64,000 nt of DNA from Stomoxys calcitrans (Eukaryota > Arthropoda > Insecta > Diptera > Muscidae): positions 43,638,260 to 43,702,259 of the forward strand of contig NC_081553.1 in NCBI RefSeq assembly GCF_963082655.1, given 5' to 3'. This document shows, in pieces, positions 24,735 to 35,937 of this stretch. Position numbers and translations under genes: made by a program. Each line of letters begins with the position of its first letter. The first letter of the stretch is position 1. Below the pieces are notes generated by a model, which saw nothing but the letters and a program-made list of their open reading frames with translations, did not search any database and had not been told where the DNA came from.

Positions 24735-24998
24735 ATGCATTCAAATCCGTAAATGGGGAGATTGATCTATATAGGAAATATCGAAATATGGACCGATCTG
24801 CTCCTTTTTTGTGCAGCAAATTCCAAATTAACCTACCTACGAATAGTTCAATGTCTTCAAGGACTGTAGCGCGATTTCAACAGTGCACAGATGGACGGAC
24901 AGACGACGGATCCTCTTAGATCTTTACGATGACCAAGAATATATACACATTAATTATATCTTCGGAAATAACCCACCCTTCTGTCGAGGGTATAAAAA
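24735..24998 (-). repeat. Sub-family A end remnant, inverted
   Basis: A diverged single unit is followed by GGACTGTAGCGCGATTTCAACAG, a GGACGGACAGACG tract (about 24894-24907) and the terminal CCCACCCTTCTGTCGAGGGTATA. Confidence 0.6.
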
Positions 24999-25156
24999 GG
25001 ATTAAATGTGGCGATGGGCGTACTTCTTTTGATTATAAGTGAAAATTTATGTTTTAGGTATTAAAATCCACGTTTCTTCAGTGTTTTCCATTTAAATACA
25101 CATTACTTCGGAAAATGGTCATCAAGTATTACGAAAATACTTGTTTCAGATTAACA

Positions 25157-26045
25157 AGTAAAAGCGTACAAAGTTCGGCCGGACAGAATTTTGGGAACAC
25201 AACACCATAGATTCTGCTAAAAATTTATACAAAAAAAATGTAGTTGAAGGAAGCAAGGAAGGAAGCAAAAATTAAAGCTTCGCGAAACAGAACAAGGATG
25301 ATCGATAGACCGGTTAACATGGGAGCTATATCAGGTTATAGGCTGATTTGGACTGTATTTGGCATAGTTGTTGGAAGTCGTAACAGAACAACGCATGCAC
25401 ATTTTCAGCAAAAACGGATAAAAATTGCAGCTTGTAAGGGCTTAAGAAGTCAAATCGGGAGCTCGGTTTATATGGGAGCTATATCAGGTTATAGACCGAT
25501 TCGGACTGTACTTCACACAGTTGTTGAAAGTCATAACAGAACACCGCATGCACAATTTCAACCAAATCAGGCAAAAACTACGGCGTGGAAGGGCTCAAGA
25601 AGTCAAATAGGGAGATCGGTATTATATAGGAGGTTATAGACCGATTCAGACCGTACTTGGAACAATTGTTGGAAGTCATAACGAAACATCACATGCTCAA
25701 TTTCAGTCAAATCGGACATAAATTGAGGCTTGTTAGGACTCATGAAGTCAAATCGGGAGATCCGTTTATATGGGAGCTATATCAGAATCTGAACCGATAT
25801 GGTCAATTTGCAATCCTCAACGACATACATCATTATAAAGTATGTGTGCAAAATTTCAAGCGGCTAGCTGCCCGCGTAAGACCGCTATCTTGATTTCGAC
25901 AGACGGACATGGCTAGTTATAATCAGAATTTCGAGACGATCAAGAATATATATACTTTATGGAGTCCAAGATCCATGTTTCGAGGTGTTACAAACGGAAT
26001 GACTAGATTAGTATACCCCCATTCTATGGTAGTGGCCATAAGAAA
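25157..26045 (-). mobile_element. HINE-like element, sub-family B, inverted
   Basis: Both ends are present: AACAAGTAAAAGCGTACAAAG with GGCCGGAC on the left and GTATACCCCCATTCTATGGTAGTGGCCATA on the right. Units (GGGAGCTATATCAGGTTATAG, GTTGTTGGAAGTCATAACAG) lie between. The GTCY block is reduced to CGACAGACGGACATGGCTAG near 25898. The open frame at 25244-25639 is read-through of 51-codon units. Confidence 0.75.
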
Positions 26046-26049
26046 AAAT

Positions 26050-26578
26050 GTTAGGTTCACTTTTTTAATCGGACAAACATTTCGGATTGTTAGGACTCAT
26101 GCAAATTGGGAGATTGGTTTATTTGGGAGCTATATCAGATTATAGACCAATACGGACCGTACTTAACACAGTTATTGAAAGTCATTACAGAACACTACGA
26201 GCGGGGGATCGTTTTCTATGGGAGTTATATCAGGTTATGGACCGATTCGGACCGTACTTAACACAGTTGTTAGAAGTATTAACAGAACAATACGGGCAAA
26301 AATTACGGCTTACGGTTTATATGGGATGTATATCAGGTTATAGACCGATTTGAACCTTACTTGGCACAGTTGTTGAAAATCATAACAGAAGACGTCGTAC
26401 AAAATTTCAGTCATCAGCCGTCTGTCAAAATCAACATAGCGGTGGACGAACGGACTAACATGGCTAGATCGATTCAGATGGCTAGATCGATTTTATGGGG
26501 TCTCAGATGAATATTTCGAGGTGTTACAAACGAAATGACTTGATTAGTATACTTCCATCCTATGGTGGTGGGTGACTT
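26050..26578 (-). mobile_element. HINE-like element, sub-family B, shortened, inverted
   Basis: Two to three B units are followed by GGCTAGATCGATT, partly duplicated at 26460-26492, and the terminal CCATCCTATGGTGGTGGGTGA. It lies in tandem with the preceding B element in the same orientation. Confidence 0.65.
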
Positions 26579-26615
26579 AAGAAATAGAAGAACATTTTAT
26601 TAATTCTATTTTTTT

Positions 26616-28950
26616 TATACCCAACATCGAAGGATGGGGCTATGTTCACTTTGTCATTCCGTTTGCAACACATCGAAATATCCATTTCCGACCCTATAAA
26701 GTATATATATTCTTGATCAGCGTAAAAATCTAAGACGATCTAGACATGTCCGTCCGTCTGTCCGTCTGTCTGTTGAAATCACGCTACAGTCTTTAGAAAT
26801 AGAGATATTGAGCTGAAATTTTGCACAGATTCTTTTTTTGTCCATAAGCAGGTTAAGTTCGAAGATGGGCTATATCGGACTATATCTTGATATAGCCCCC
26901 ATATAGACCGATCCGACGATTTAGGGTCTTAGGCCCATAAAAGCCACACTTATTATCCGATTTTGCCAATAGTGAGAACAGTGAGTTGTGTTAGGCTCTT
27001 CGACATCCTTCTTCAATTTGGCACCGATCGGTCCAGATTTGAATATAGCTGCCATATAGACCGATCCTCCGATTTAGGGTCTTAGGCCCATTAAAGCCAA
27101 ATTTATTATCCGATTATGCTGAAATTTGGGACAGTGAGTTTTGTTAGGCCCTTCGACATCCTTCTTCGATTTTGCCCAGATCGGTCCAGATTTGGATATA
27201 GCTGCCATATAGACCGGTCCTCCGATTTAGGGTCTTAGGCCCATAAAAGCTACATTTATTATCCAATTTTGCTGAAATTTTGGACAGTGGGTTTTGTTAG
27301 GCCCTTCGACATCCTTCGTCAATTTGGTCAACATCAGTCCAGATTTGGATATAGCTGCTATATAGACCGATCTCTTGATTTAAGGTTTTGGGGCCATAAA
27401 AGTCGCATTTATTGTCCGATGTCGCCGAAATTTGGGACAGTGAGATATGTTAAGCCCCTCGACATACTTCTGCAATATGGCATAGATCGGTCCAGATTTG
27501 TATGTAGCTGCCATATAGACCGATCTGCCGATTTAAGGTCTTGGACCCATCAAAGCTATATTTATTATCCGATTTTGCTGAAATTTCGGACAGTGAGCTG
27601 TGTTATGCCATTCGACATACTTCTGCAATATGGCATAGATCGGTCCAGATTTGTATGTAGCTGCCATATAGGCCGATCTGCCGATTTAAGGTCTTGGACC
27701 TATAAAAGCCACATTTATTATCCGATTTTGCTGAAATTTCGGACAGTGAGCTGTGCTATGCCACTCGACATCCTTCTAAAATTTGGTCCAGATAGGTTCA
27801 GATTTGGATATAGCTGCCATATAGACCGATCTCTTGATTTAAGGTTTTGGGCCCATAAAAGCCACATTTATTATCCAATTTTGCTGAAATTTTGGACAGT
27901 GAGTTGTGTTAGGCCACTCGGCACCCTTCTTCAATTTGGCTCCGATCGGTTTAGTTTTGTATATAGCTGACATATAGACCGACCACTCGATTTAAGTTTT
28001 TGGGCCGATAAAAGCCACATTTATTATTCGATTTTGGTGAAATTTGGGAGAGTGAGTTGTTTTAGGCCACTCGGCACCCATCTTCAATTTGGCTCCGATC
28101 GGTTTAGTTTTGTATATAGCTGACATATAGACCGACCACTCGATTTAAGATTTTAGGCCGATAAAAGCCACATTTATTATTCGATTTTGCTGAAATTTGG
28201 GAAAGTGAGTTGTGTTAGGCCCTTCGACATCCCCTCTTTAGGTTGGCTCCGATCGGTTTAGTTTTTGATATAGTTGCCATATAGACCTATCTCTCGATTT
28301 AGGGTTTTGGGCTAATAAAAGGCGCATTTATTTTCCGATGTTGTCGAAATTCCGGACAGCAAGTTGTGTTATGCTACTCTACATCCTTCTAAAATTTGGC
28401 CCAGATAGGTTCAGATTTGGATATAGCTGCCATATAGACCGATCTCTCGATTTAAGGATTTCGGCCCATAAAAGCCGCATTTATTGTCCAATTTCGCCAA
28501 AACTTGGGACAGTGAGTTGTGTTAAGCTCTTAGATATCCTTCTTCAATTTGGCTCAGATCGGTTCAGATTTAGATATAGTTGCCGTATAGACCGATCTCT
28601 CGATTTAAAGTCTGGGAACCATAAAAGTCGCATTTATAATCCGATTTCGCCGAAATTTGACTCTCCGACTTATGTTAGGCTTCTTGATATCTGTGTAGTA
28701 TATGGTTCAGATCGGTCTTTATTTGGATCTATCTACCTAAAAGACCAATTTTTTCGTTATACAAAATTGAACAATAACATGTACTTATTAGACCACTCAA
28801 TGTCCGTGACGAATTTGGTCCAAATCGGACCCTATTTCGACATAGCCTCTATGGGGCATAAATTATGCATTTTTTACCGGGCTATGACGAAATGTAGTTT
28901 ACATACATTCACGAGGTGGGTGGTATCCAAAGTTCGGACCGGCCGATATA
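26616..28950 (+). mobile_element. HINE-like element, sub-family A, longest copy
   Basis: The left end (TATACCCAACATCGAAGGATGG) is followed by the (TA)n - TTCTTGATCAGCG core and the GTCY run at about 26698-26772. A twelve-unit array is anchored at 27029, 27182, 27335, 27488, 27641, 27794, 27947, 28100, 28254, 28407, 28560 and 28713, eleven intervals of 153 with one of 154. The right part ends CGAGGTGGGTGGTATCC, GTTCGGACCGGCCGA. Open frames at 27269-27970 and 28338-29051 run through four to five units with a 51-residue repeat but match no protein I know. Confidence 0.8.
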
Positions 28951-30775
28951 TATTTGCTTACTCCTCCTCCTCCTTTTCGAACTGTTTCAGGACCAATCCT
29001 ACGTTATTAGAATGGTGGCAATTGGCCACCTCGTGCGACAAACCCCTATAAAAGTTATAGGTTTTTTCCATGTAAAGGAACGAGAACTGGGACCGGTCCC
29101 TATCACCAGAGGACCTATCTGGCGACAGATTTGGGACCAGTCCCATTTCCCGTAGGGATAATCTACAACCCCCGATTGTTCTATTTTTAATATTAAATCA
29201 ATAATCATTTATATGTCAGAAATATATAAAGTCTTCGACCACCATCCATGGAACATTACCAAACAAAAGACTTAGAGCACAAGCACTTAAAACTTTCGAT
29301 GATCTATTGCAAACGATTATCAAATTAAAATTACATTAAAAAAAAAATTGTCAAGAGGCACATCATTAGTTGAAAATTTAATGACTTGTATGGCATATCA
29401 CACATTAAAGGCTGAGCGCAAAGCCAACGATCATATTTAAATGAAACATGGCATATGCCTCAAACCAATTGATAACAAAAATAAATTGCTAACCATTAAT
29501 TTCATTGTATTCGATTTCATAAACCACAATACCTACCACCATACACCCCTCTATAGAATGTTAAAAAAAAGTTCAAAAAATATTAACAATGATTGATTAA
29601 TATCAAAACATTTTCTCTTTTTCTATAATTTTACAGAACACTTTTGCCTAACAAAGTTTTCCAAATCAAAACAGAGAACACCCATTCACATCAACACAAC
29701 GAGCAGCTATAGTAGAACGGGGCTTTTGAACAACGACGGGTGTGCTAACTAAAGAAGGTAGGTTATGCGTTGTAATCTAAGACAACATTAAAATGCCCAC
29801 CTCCCGAATAGCCGAGCATTAAAATCCATTTAAATTTATATCATCTAATAACAAAAAAAAAAAAAAATCCAAAGAAAAAAACTTACCCACCATACACAAA
29901 AGACCACCGAATCAAAGCAGCAGTTGAAAAAAGCAAAAAAAAAAAAAAACTACAAGGCTAACATTGTTCGGCATATCTCACCTAGGGCGATGCAAAGATT
30001 CCCCACCTCTAGTCTGTCCGTGTGGATATGTTGTTCTTGGGATGTTGCGTGCGGTATGGCGATATGGCAACCATATGACTGCCACATACCTCGGGCCAAC
30101 TACTTGCTACCTACCATCTCTATGACTAAGCCACTCTACGGAGAAGAGCCCACTAGCAGCTTAGCCTTCATCAAAATGTTCTGCTTTAGAATGCTAACAA
30201 AAATCCCAAAAGTTCGATAAACAAATTATCTTAATCAAAGCCTAGCTAAGGATAGAACGACCAAACCATTTTGGACTATCAAATGCTAGAAAACAAAAAC
30301 TGCTACTTAAATATTTGTTTAAGAAGAGCTGGATACCTAAGAAACTTGTAAATATATTGAAAAAAAAAAAGATCTGCTCCAAAAAAAAAATTAGACAGTC
30401 ATGGAAAATATATAAAATTTTATTGCAACACGAAAACCCAAGATCAGAGTAAGCAGAACACACGCAGTCTCTTGGGCTTACATCAAAAACCCGCCTTGCT
30501 ATCAAACAGAAAATACATATTTGTTTTGTATCACAAAAAAAAAGAAGAAAACCAAATAAAATCATCATTTCAAGGAAGTACGTTATGATTGTGTGATGCT
30601 AGGGCAATTCGAATTGCATGTCATTACCCAGTGAACATTGTGAGAGCAGGTTTCAAAAAAAAAAAAAAAAACAAAAAACGACTGAAATATGAACATTGAA
30701 TTAAGATATTAGATAAATAGCTAAAGTAATATACAGGGTAGCTGACACAAAGTAGTACAAATTGAACGGTCATAG
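28951..30775. other. Non-repetitive interval, no gene recognised
   Basis: Poly-A tracts occur at 29852, 29935 and 30360. An open frame at 29924-30220 with several Cys and Trp has no recognisable domain. A possible GGGACCGGTCCC palindrome lies at 29090. Confidence 0.35.
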
Positions 30776-31035
30776 TTGTATACCCTACAGCACTGCTGTG
30801 GTACAGGGCATTATAACATAGTGCATTTGTTTGTTACACCCAGCAGGAAGAGAGAGAGACCCATTTATAAGTATACCGATCGAATCAGAATCACTTTCTG
30901 ATTCGATTGTCTGTCTGTCCGTCTGTCCGTCTGTCTGTCTGTTCATGTTATTTTGTCTACAAAGTACAGGTCGCAATTCTCGTCCGATTGTCATCAAAGA
31001 AAGGATCTGGTTTTTGGGCGAAGTTTATTGAAATT
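30776..31035 (+). repeat. Sub-family C/D left-end fragment
   Basis: The terminal motif (TGTATACCCTACAGCACTGCTGTGG), ACCCATTTATAAGTATACCGATCG, GAATCACTTTCTGATTCG and a GTCY run (about 30907-30943) are present. No tandem units follow. Confidence 0.7.
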
Positions 31036-31039
31036 TAAT

Positions 31040-31358
31040 GAGTTTGAAATTGAGATGAGTTCTATGATTCTATGGAGAAGGAAAGCCGGAGATCACAACA
31101 CAATGGACCCATAGGGCCATACTTGGCTTGAATATTGGTGAACCAAAGGGGAAGTCATTGAGCAAAATTTCACCCAAACCGAATAAGAATCGGGAGATAA
31201 GTTTTTATGGGAGCTACATCAGGTTATAAACCCTTTTGAACTATACTTGGCATAGTTGTTGGAAGATGAAACAAAACATTTCATGGAAAATTTCAGCTAA
31301 ATCGGATAATAATTGCGTACTCTAGAGGCTCAAGAAGCCATGGGATCCCAGATCGACT
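31040..31358 (-). repeat. Sub-family B fragment, inverted
   Basis: About two B units on the minus strand (TTTTTATGGGAGCTACATCAGG, CATAGTTGTTGGAAGATG, TCTAGAGGCTCAAGAAG). Confidence 0.65.
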
Positions 31359-31362
31359 TGTA

Positions 31363-31590
31363 CGAGGGTTGCTTTTTATATTTCGGGCTTAGAGAACACA
31401 AAAACAAAAAACTTTCGAAACCCGCTTTATTGTTTTTTAAAACATTCCCCATTAAGATCTGCCTACTTTTGCATGCGTTTGAACCAATTGTTGAAGCACC
31501 TTGGCAACTCTGATTGAGGTATCTCCAAAACATGCATTCTGAAGGCATCAACCGCTTCTTTAGGTTCCAAAAATGTTGACTTCTCATTTT
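31363..31590 (-). pseudogene. mariner transposase C-terminal remnant with one terminal repeat
   Basis: Read on the minus strand, about 31560 to 31430 gives EPKEAVDAFRMHVLEIPQSE, LPRCFNNWFKRMQK, a stop in place of one codon, then ADLNGECFKKQ and a terminal stop. This pattern (FNNWF.RM.KC...DGEYF) is the C terminus of mariner (IS630/Tc1 superfamily) transposases. The DNA-binding region and the DDD catalytic residues are upstream and absent, so it is a dead 3' fragment. It ends at an outer sequence CGAGGGTTGC next to TA, as expected for a terminal repeat and TA target. It sits between a B fragment and a C element. The family is distinct from the TTGGGTTGCC MITEs in this window. A host exon is unlikely given the stop codon and repeat context. 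Confidence 0.75.
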
Positions 31591-32835
31591 TTTGATACCC
31601 TGCACCACCACTGTGGTGAAGGGTATTATAGATTTGTGCATTTGTTTGGAACGCTAAGAAGGAGAAGAGCTAGACCCATTGATAAGTATGCCGATCGTCT
31701 CAGAATCACTTTCTGATTCGATTAAGCCATGTCCGTCTGTCCGTCTGTCCATCTGTATTCTTGTAATCATAGTGCAGGTCGTATTTGTTGTCCGATTGTC
31801 ACGAAATTTTGCACATGTCATTTTTTTGGCCCAAGGACAAACGCTGTTGATTTTGAAAAAAATCGGTTCAGATTTAGATATAGCTTCCATATATATCTTT
31901 CATCCGATATGGCTTTTGAAGGCTGTAGAAGCCACAATTTTCGTCCGATCTTTACAAAATTTGGCATTGGGTATTTTATTTGAGGTCTACATATGTGTGC
32001 ATAATTTCATAAAAATCGGTTCCGATTTAGATATAGCTCCCATATATATATTTCATCCGATATGGACTTTAATGGCTGTAGAAGCCACAATTTTAGTCCA
32101 ATCTTTACAAAATTCGGCAGAAGGTGTTTTATTTGACGTCTCCATATGTGTGCAAAATTTCATAAAAATCGGTCCAGATTTAGATATAGCTCTCATATAT
32201 ATGTATCGCCCGATTTGCACTTAAATGGCCGTAGTAGCTACAAGTTTCAACTGATCTGCACAGAATTTGGCACGGACTGTTTTGTTGCTGATCTTAATAT
32301 ATCTGGAAAATTTCATGAAAATCGGTTCATATTTAGATATAGCTCCCATATATATATTTCATCCGATTTGCACTATTAAAGCTGTAGAAGCCAAAATTTT
32401 GGTCCGATCTTTACCAAAATGGGTGTGGAGTCATTTCTGTGAATTCTCAATGTATGTGCAAAATTTCATAAAAATCGGTTCATATTTAGATATAGCTCCC
32501 ATATATATATTTCATCCGATTTGCACTATTAAGGCTGTAGAAGCCACAGTTTTGGTCCGATCTTTACCAAATTGAGTGTGGAGTCATTTGTGAGTGAATT
32601 CTCAATGTATAAGCAAAATTTCATAAAAATCGGTTCAGATTTAGATATAGCTTCCATAAATATCTTTCATGCGATATGGCCTTTTTAGGCTGTAGAATCC
32701 ACAATTTTCGCCCGATTTTACATGAGACGTTTAAATTGATGTTCTAATACGTGCGCAAAATTTCATTGAAATCAGTTCTAATTTAGTTATAGCTTCAATG
32801 TGTATATTTCATCCGATATGGATGAACATGTCTAC
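31591..32835 (+). mobile_element. HINE-like element, sub-family C
   Basis: The left end (GATACCCTGCACCACCACTGTGG) is followed by GAATCACTTTCTGATTCG, a GTCY run (31729-31752) and six to seven units anchored at ATCGG 31864, 32017, 32170, 32323, 32476 and 32631. Open frames at 31679-32224 and 32267-32575 are unit read-through. There is no clear right terminus. Confidence 0.75.
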
Positions 32836-33519
32836 CGAAATCGGTATCCTTGAGCTATAGGAGACGTGACGGGTTCGATCCTCTCGATAGGCTTTGGTCT
32901 GTCGCTACTGTGTTACAACAACAGACTACAAATTGTCTATGTGAGTCTGTAACGGACTGCCACTACTACCTTAGCTTACTTGACAACATCATCAACTCAC
33001 TCTCCCTAGTTTACAGCCATTGTTATAACATAAACTGGCTTTACTCGATTAAAGTTAAAATTGAAATCTTATCAAACAACTATTTACTCACCAATTTGAA
33101 ATTTTTAACATTTTTTTTGCACTTACCTGAAAAATAACAGAATAAAAGATAGTTAGTTCACGAATTTTTGTTCAATATGGTTGAAGAATATGTAGAATAG
33201 AATATAAGAATAAGCATAGGTGTTAAACCGTTGAAAATAAACTGAAGCCAAATTTTCTTACGTTTTAAGAAACATTTCCTTTTGGTTAAGGATAGTTGAC
33301 ATGATACTAAGGAATTGCATCTTAAATGGTAGTAACACCATTATTTATTATTATTTTCCTTTGGTAAATAATTATGAACTTGATATAAAGAAACTTTTGT
33401 CTTCAATGGTAGTAAAATCATAACTTTTTTTAAGTACAAAATTCATTAAATAAATTTATTTTTTTTTTTATTTTTCAAGTTTTTTTGCTTTTTAGTGCGA
33501 AGATCATTAAATTATACAA
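32836..33519. other. Interval with possible pol III B box, otherwise nothing recognised
   Basis: GGTTCGATCC at 32872-32881 matches an RNA polymerase III B box, and ACAACAGACTACAAATTGTC and GAGTCTGTAACGGACTGCC follow. This may be a tRNA-derived retroposon piece. The rest is AT-rich with an imperfect repeat of AATGGTAGTAA at about 33327 and 33405. Confidence 0.3.
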
Positions 33520-33812
33520 TCTTTGTTTGTTTCTCTTTCGAGACGAGCTCAATGATCGGACATGCAAATGGAAAAGGAAAGCCAAAGATAGCAACACACA
33601 CCAACCACTTTGGGACGCGTTTCGTCTTTGGTTAGAAGACTTTTCAACCATATTAGGTGTGATGGCTTCAAGCGCCGTGCTTTGGTATGTTGTATTTGAC
33701 TCGTATTGATAGCGAAAATGCATCTATGATACAATTACCATATTAACCAAGCTCGACAACCCTGCTTATTAGCTGTACTTTTCCCAATGCATGTATTTTT
33801 GTGTAATGAAGG
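33520..33812 (+). repeat. tRNA-related interspersed repeat, second copy
   Basis: The same order of blocks as at 21771-22075 appears without the inverted second arm: TTTGTTTGTTTCTCTTTCGA, GAGCTCAATGATCGG, GTGATGGCTTCAAGC, TAGCTGTACTTTTCCCAATG, TTTTTGTGTAATGA. Confidence 0.6.
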
Positions 33813-33892
33813 TTAGGAAACTGTTTTAAGGAAACGAACAACTTGCACTTTAAGGCACTAGGCAAATATAAATCCAAAAAATATTCTCCGTC

Positions 33893-34068
33893 TCTTTTAT
33901 GGCTTATGGACGAACGCTAATGATTTTGGTAAAAATCGGTTCTGATTTATACATAGCTCCCCTATATATGTATCGCCCGATTTGCACTTAAATGGCCGTT
34001 GTAACTACAGTTTCAACCGATTTGCACAAAGTTTAGCATGGATTGTATTGTTATCGATCTTAATATTT
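33893..34068 (+). repeat. Sub-family C array, left part, interrupted
   Basis: One C unit (CTCCCCTATATATGTATCGCCC, GATTTGCACTTAAATGGCCG) is interrupted at about 34068 by an RTE fragment. The array resumes at about 35503. Confidence 0.7.
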
Positions 34069-35502
34069 GTTCCACAAGCCGAACGCAGAATAGCGTTCCA
34101 CGCGCCTCGATCTTCTGCGCTCATTCTAAAATGTCTAACACCAAGTTTCGAGGTGTCTCCCACAACTTGATCTTTCCATCGGGCTTTTGGTCTTCCCGGT
34201 TTGCGTGTAACACCATGTTCGCCTTCAAAAGACTTCTTTGCTGGAGCTTGTTCATCCATTCTGACAACATGACCTAGCCAACGCAGCCGTTGTATTTTGA
34301 TGCGTGTAACTACGCTATCGTCGTCATGCAGCTCATACAGCTTGTGGTTCATACGTCGCCAATATTCTCTATTAACGCAAACTGGTCCATATATTTTACA
34401 AAGAATCTTTCTCTCAAATACTCCAAGCACTGCCTCATCTGCTTTCACAAGTACCCATGCTTCAGAACCATAAAACAGCACGGGTAGTATCAGTGTCTTG
34501 TATAGAGTAATCTTCGTCTGTCGTGAGGTGGCGTTGTTTCTAAACTGCTTACTTAGACCAAAGTAGCTTCTGTTTGCTAGTATTATTCTTCGCTTAATCT
34601 CAAAACTGGTGTCATTCGTTTCGGTTACGGCGGTGCCGAGGTAGATAAAGTTACTGACTGTCTCAAAGTTGTGGTTGCCAACTTTCTCCATTTTCTTTAC
34701 CTGCTTGGTTGTGCAAGGCTTTTTGGGAGTGGAGACCATCCATTTCGTCTTATCTCCATTTACTGCCAGACCCATTTTCTCTGACTCTCTTTTGATTCTT
34801 TCAAAGGCTGCAGTTACTACTTCCGGTGACCGACCTATGTTATCGATGTCGTCGGCATAGGCGAGTAGCATGTGTTCTCTTGTGATTAGTGTGCCACATC
34901 TATTCACATCTGCATCTCGTACAATCTTCTCCAGCAGGATGTTAAAGAGATCGCACGATAGGCTGTCTCCTTGTATGAAACCTCGTTTGGTATTAAGTGG
35001 TTCGGAGAGATTCTTTCCTATTCTTTTTTCCAGTATATATGGCGAAGTGTGAATATCTGGTCTAGGGTGGATTTGCCAGGTCTAAAGCCGCATTGATAGG
35101 GCCCAATTATCTCATTGACTTTAGGTTTTAATCTTTCACCCAGTACGCTCGAGAGTATCTTGTATGCGATGGGAAGGAGACTTATTCCTCTGTAGTTGGC
35201 ACATTCCGTCTTATCTCCTTTCTTGTGTACGGGATATAGTATGCTGAGGTTCCAATCACTGGGTACGTGTTCTTCTAGCCAGATTGCGCAGATAAGCTGA
35301 TCCATACGCCTTATCAGCGTGTCACCTCCGGTATTAAATAGTTCAGCGGGTAACCCGTCGGCTCCTGCTGCCTTGTTATTCTTTATACGGTTCACTGCTA
35401 CTTGGACCTCATTCTGACTAGGAAGTAAACATTCTATACCATCATCAGGGATTGGTTCAGCGGTATTCTCTTGGCCGCCAACGTCGGACGCTAGCAATTG
35501 GG
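34069..35502 (-). pseudogene. RTE-type LINE reverse transcriptase, broken
   Basis: This is the C-terminal part of an RTE-like non-LTR retrotransposon polyprotein, which copies its RNA into the genome. In minus-strand order, the fingers region reads KNNKAAGADGLPAEL, SDWNLSILYPVHKKGDK, NYRGISLLPIAYKILS and GFRPGKSTLDQIFTLR (about 35400-35035). An abrupt join follows, then GFIQGDSLSCDLFN, the catalytic box YADDID (codons at 34848-34859), FIYLGTAVTE, the thumb and the typical RTE tail LRWLGHVVRM, RKPGRPKARWKD. At the join (about 35030-35010) the frame shifts, and the palm block carrying the first catalytic Asp is missing (about 60-65 residues by comparison with the family). It cannot encode active reverse transcriptase. 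The endonuclease domain is also absent, so it is 5'-truncated. It lies inside a C-family repeat unit. Confidence 0.88.
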
Positions 35503-35937
35503 TAAAATTTAGCTCCCATATATTTTTATATGGCACGATTTGCACTTTAATGGCCATAGTAACTGCAATTTTCAACCGATTTGGACAAAATTTGGCATGG
35601 ATTGTTTTGTCATTGATATAAAGGTATCAGCGAGATATCATCACAATCGGATTGTTTTGTTGTTGATATTAAGCTATCAGCGAGATTTCATCACAATCGG
35701 TTCAGATTTAATTATAGCTTTCATAAATATGCATCGCCCGATTTGCACTTAAATGGCCGTAGCAACTACAATTTTCAACCGATCTGCACAAAATTTGGCA
35801 CGGCTGGCTATTTTAACATATCTGCAGGATTTCTTCAAAATCGATTCAGATTTAGATATAGCTCCCATATATATGTATCGCCCGATTTGCACTTAAATGG
35901 CCGTATTAATTGTAATTTTTAATAAACTTCCGTATAG
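35503..35937 (+). repeat. Sub-family C array, right part, after RTE insertion
   Basis: About two and a half C units continue after the LINE fragment (TTAGCTCCCATATATTTT, GATTTGCACTTTAATGGCC, TTTGGCATGGATTGTTTTG). A short duplication of GGATTGTTTTG..GATAT..AGCTATCAGCGAGAT lies at 35600-35690. Confidence 0.7.

Noticed and set aside
29085..29110. GGGACCGGTCCC palindrome as a regulatory site
   Set aside because: It is a single short palindrome with no family context.
31679..32575. Plus-strand open frames with repeated IGSDLDIAPIYIF-like segments
   Set aside because: They are in-frame read-through of C units with no start context or known domain.
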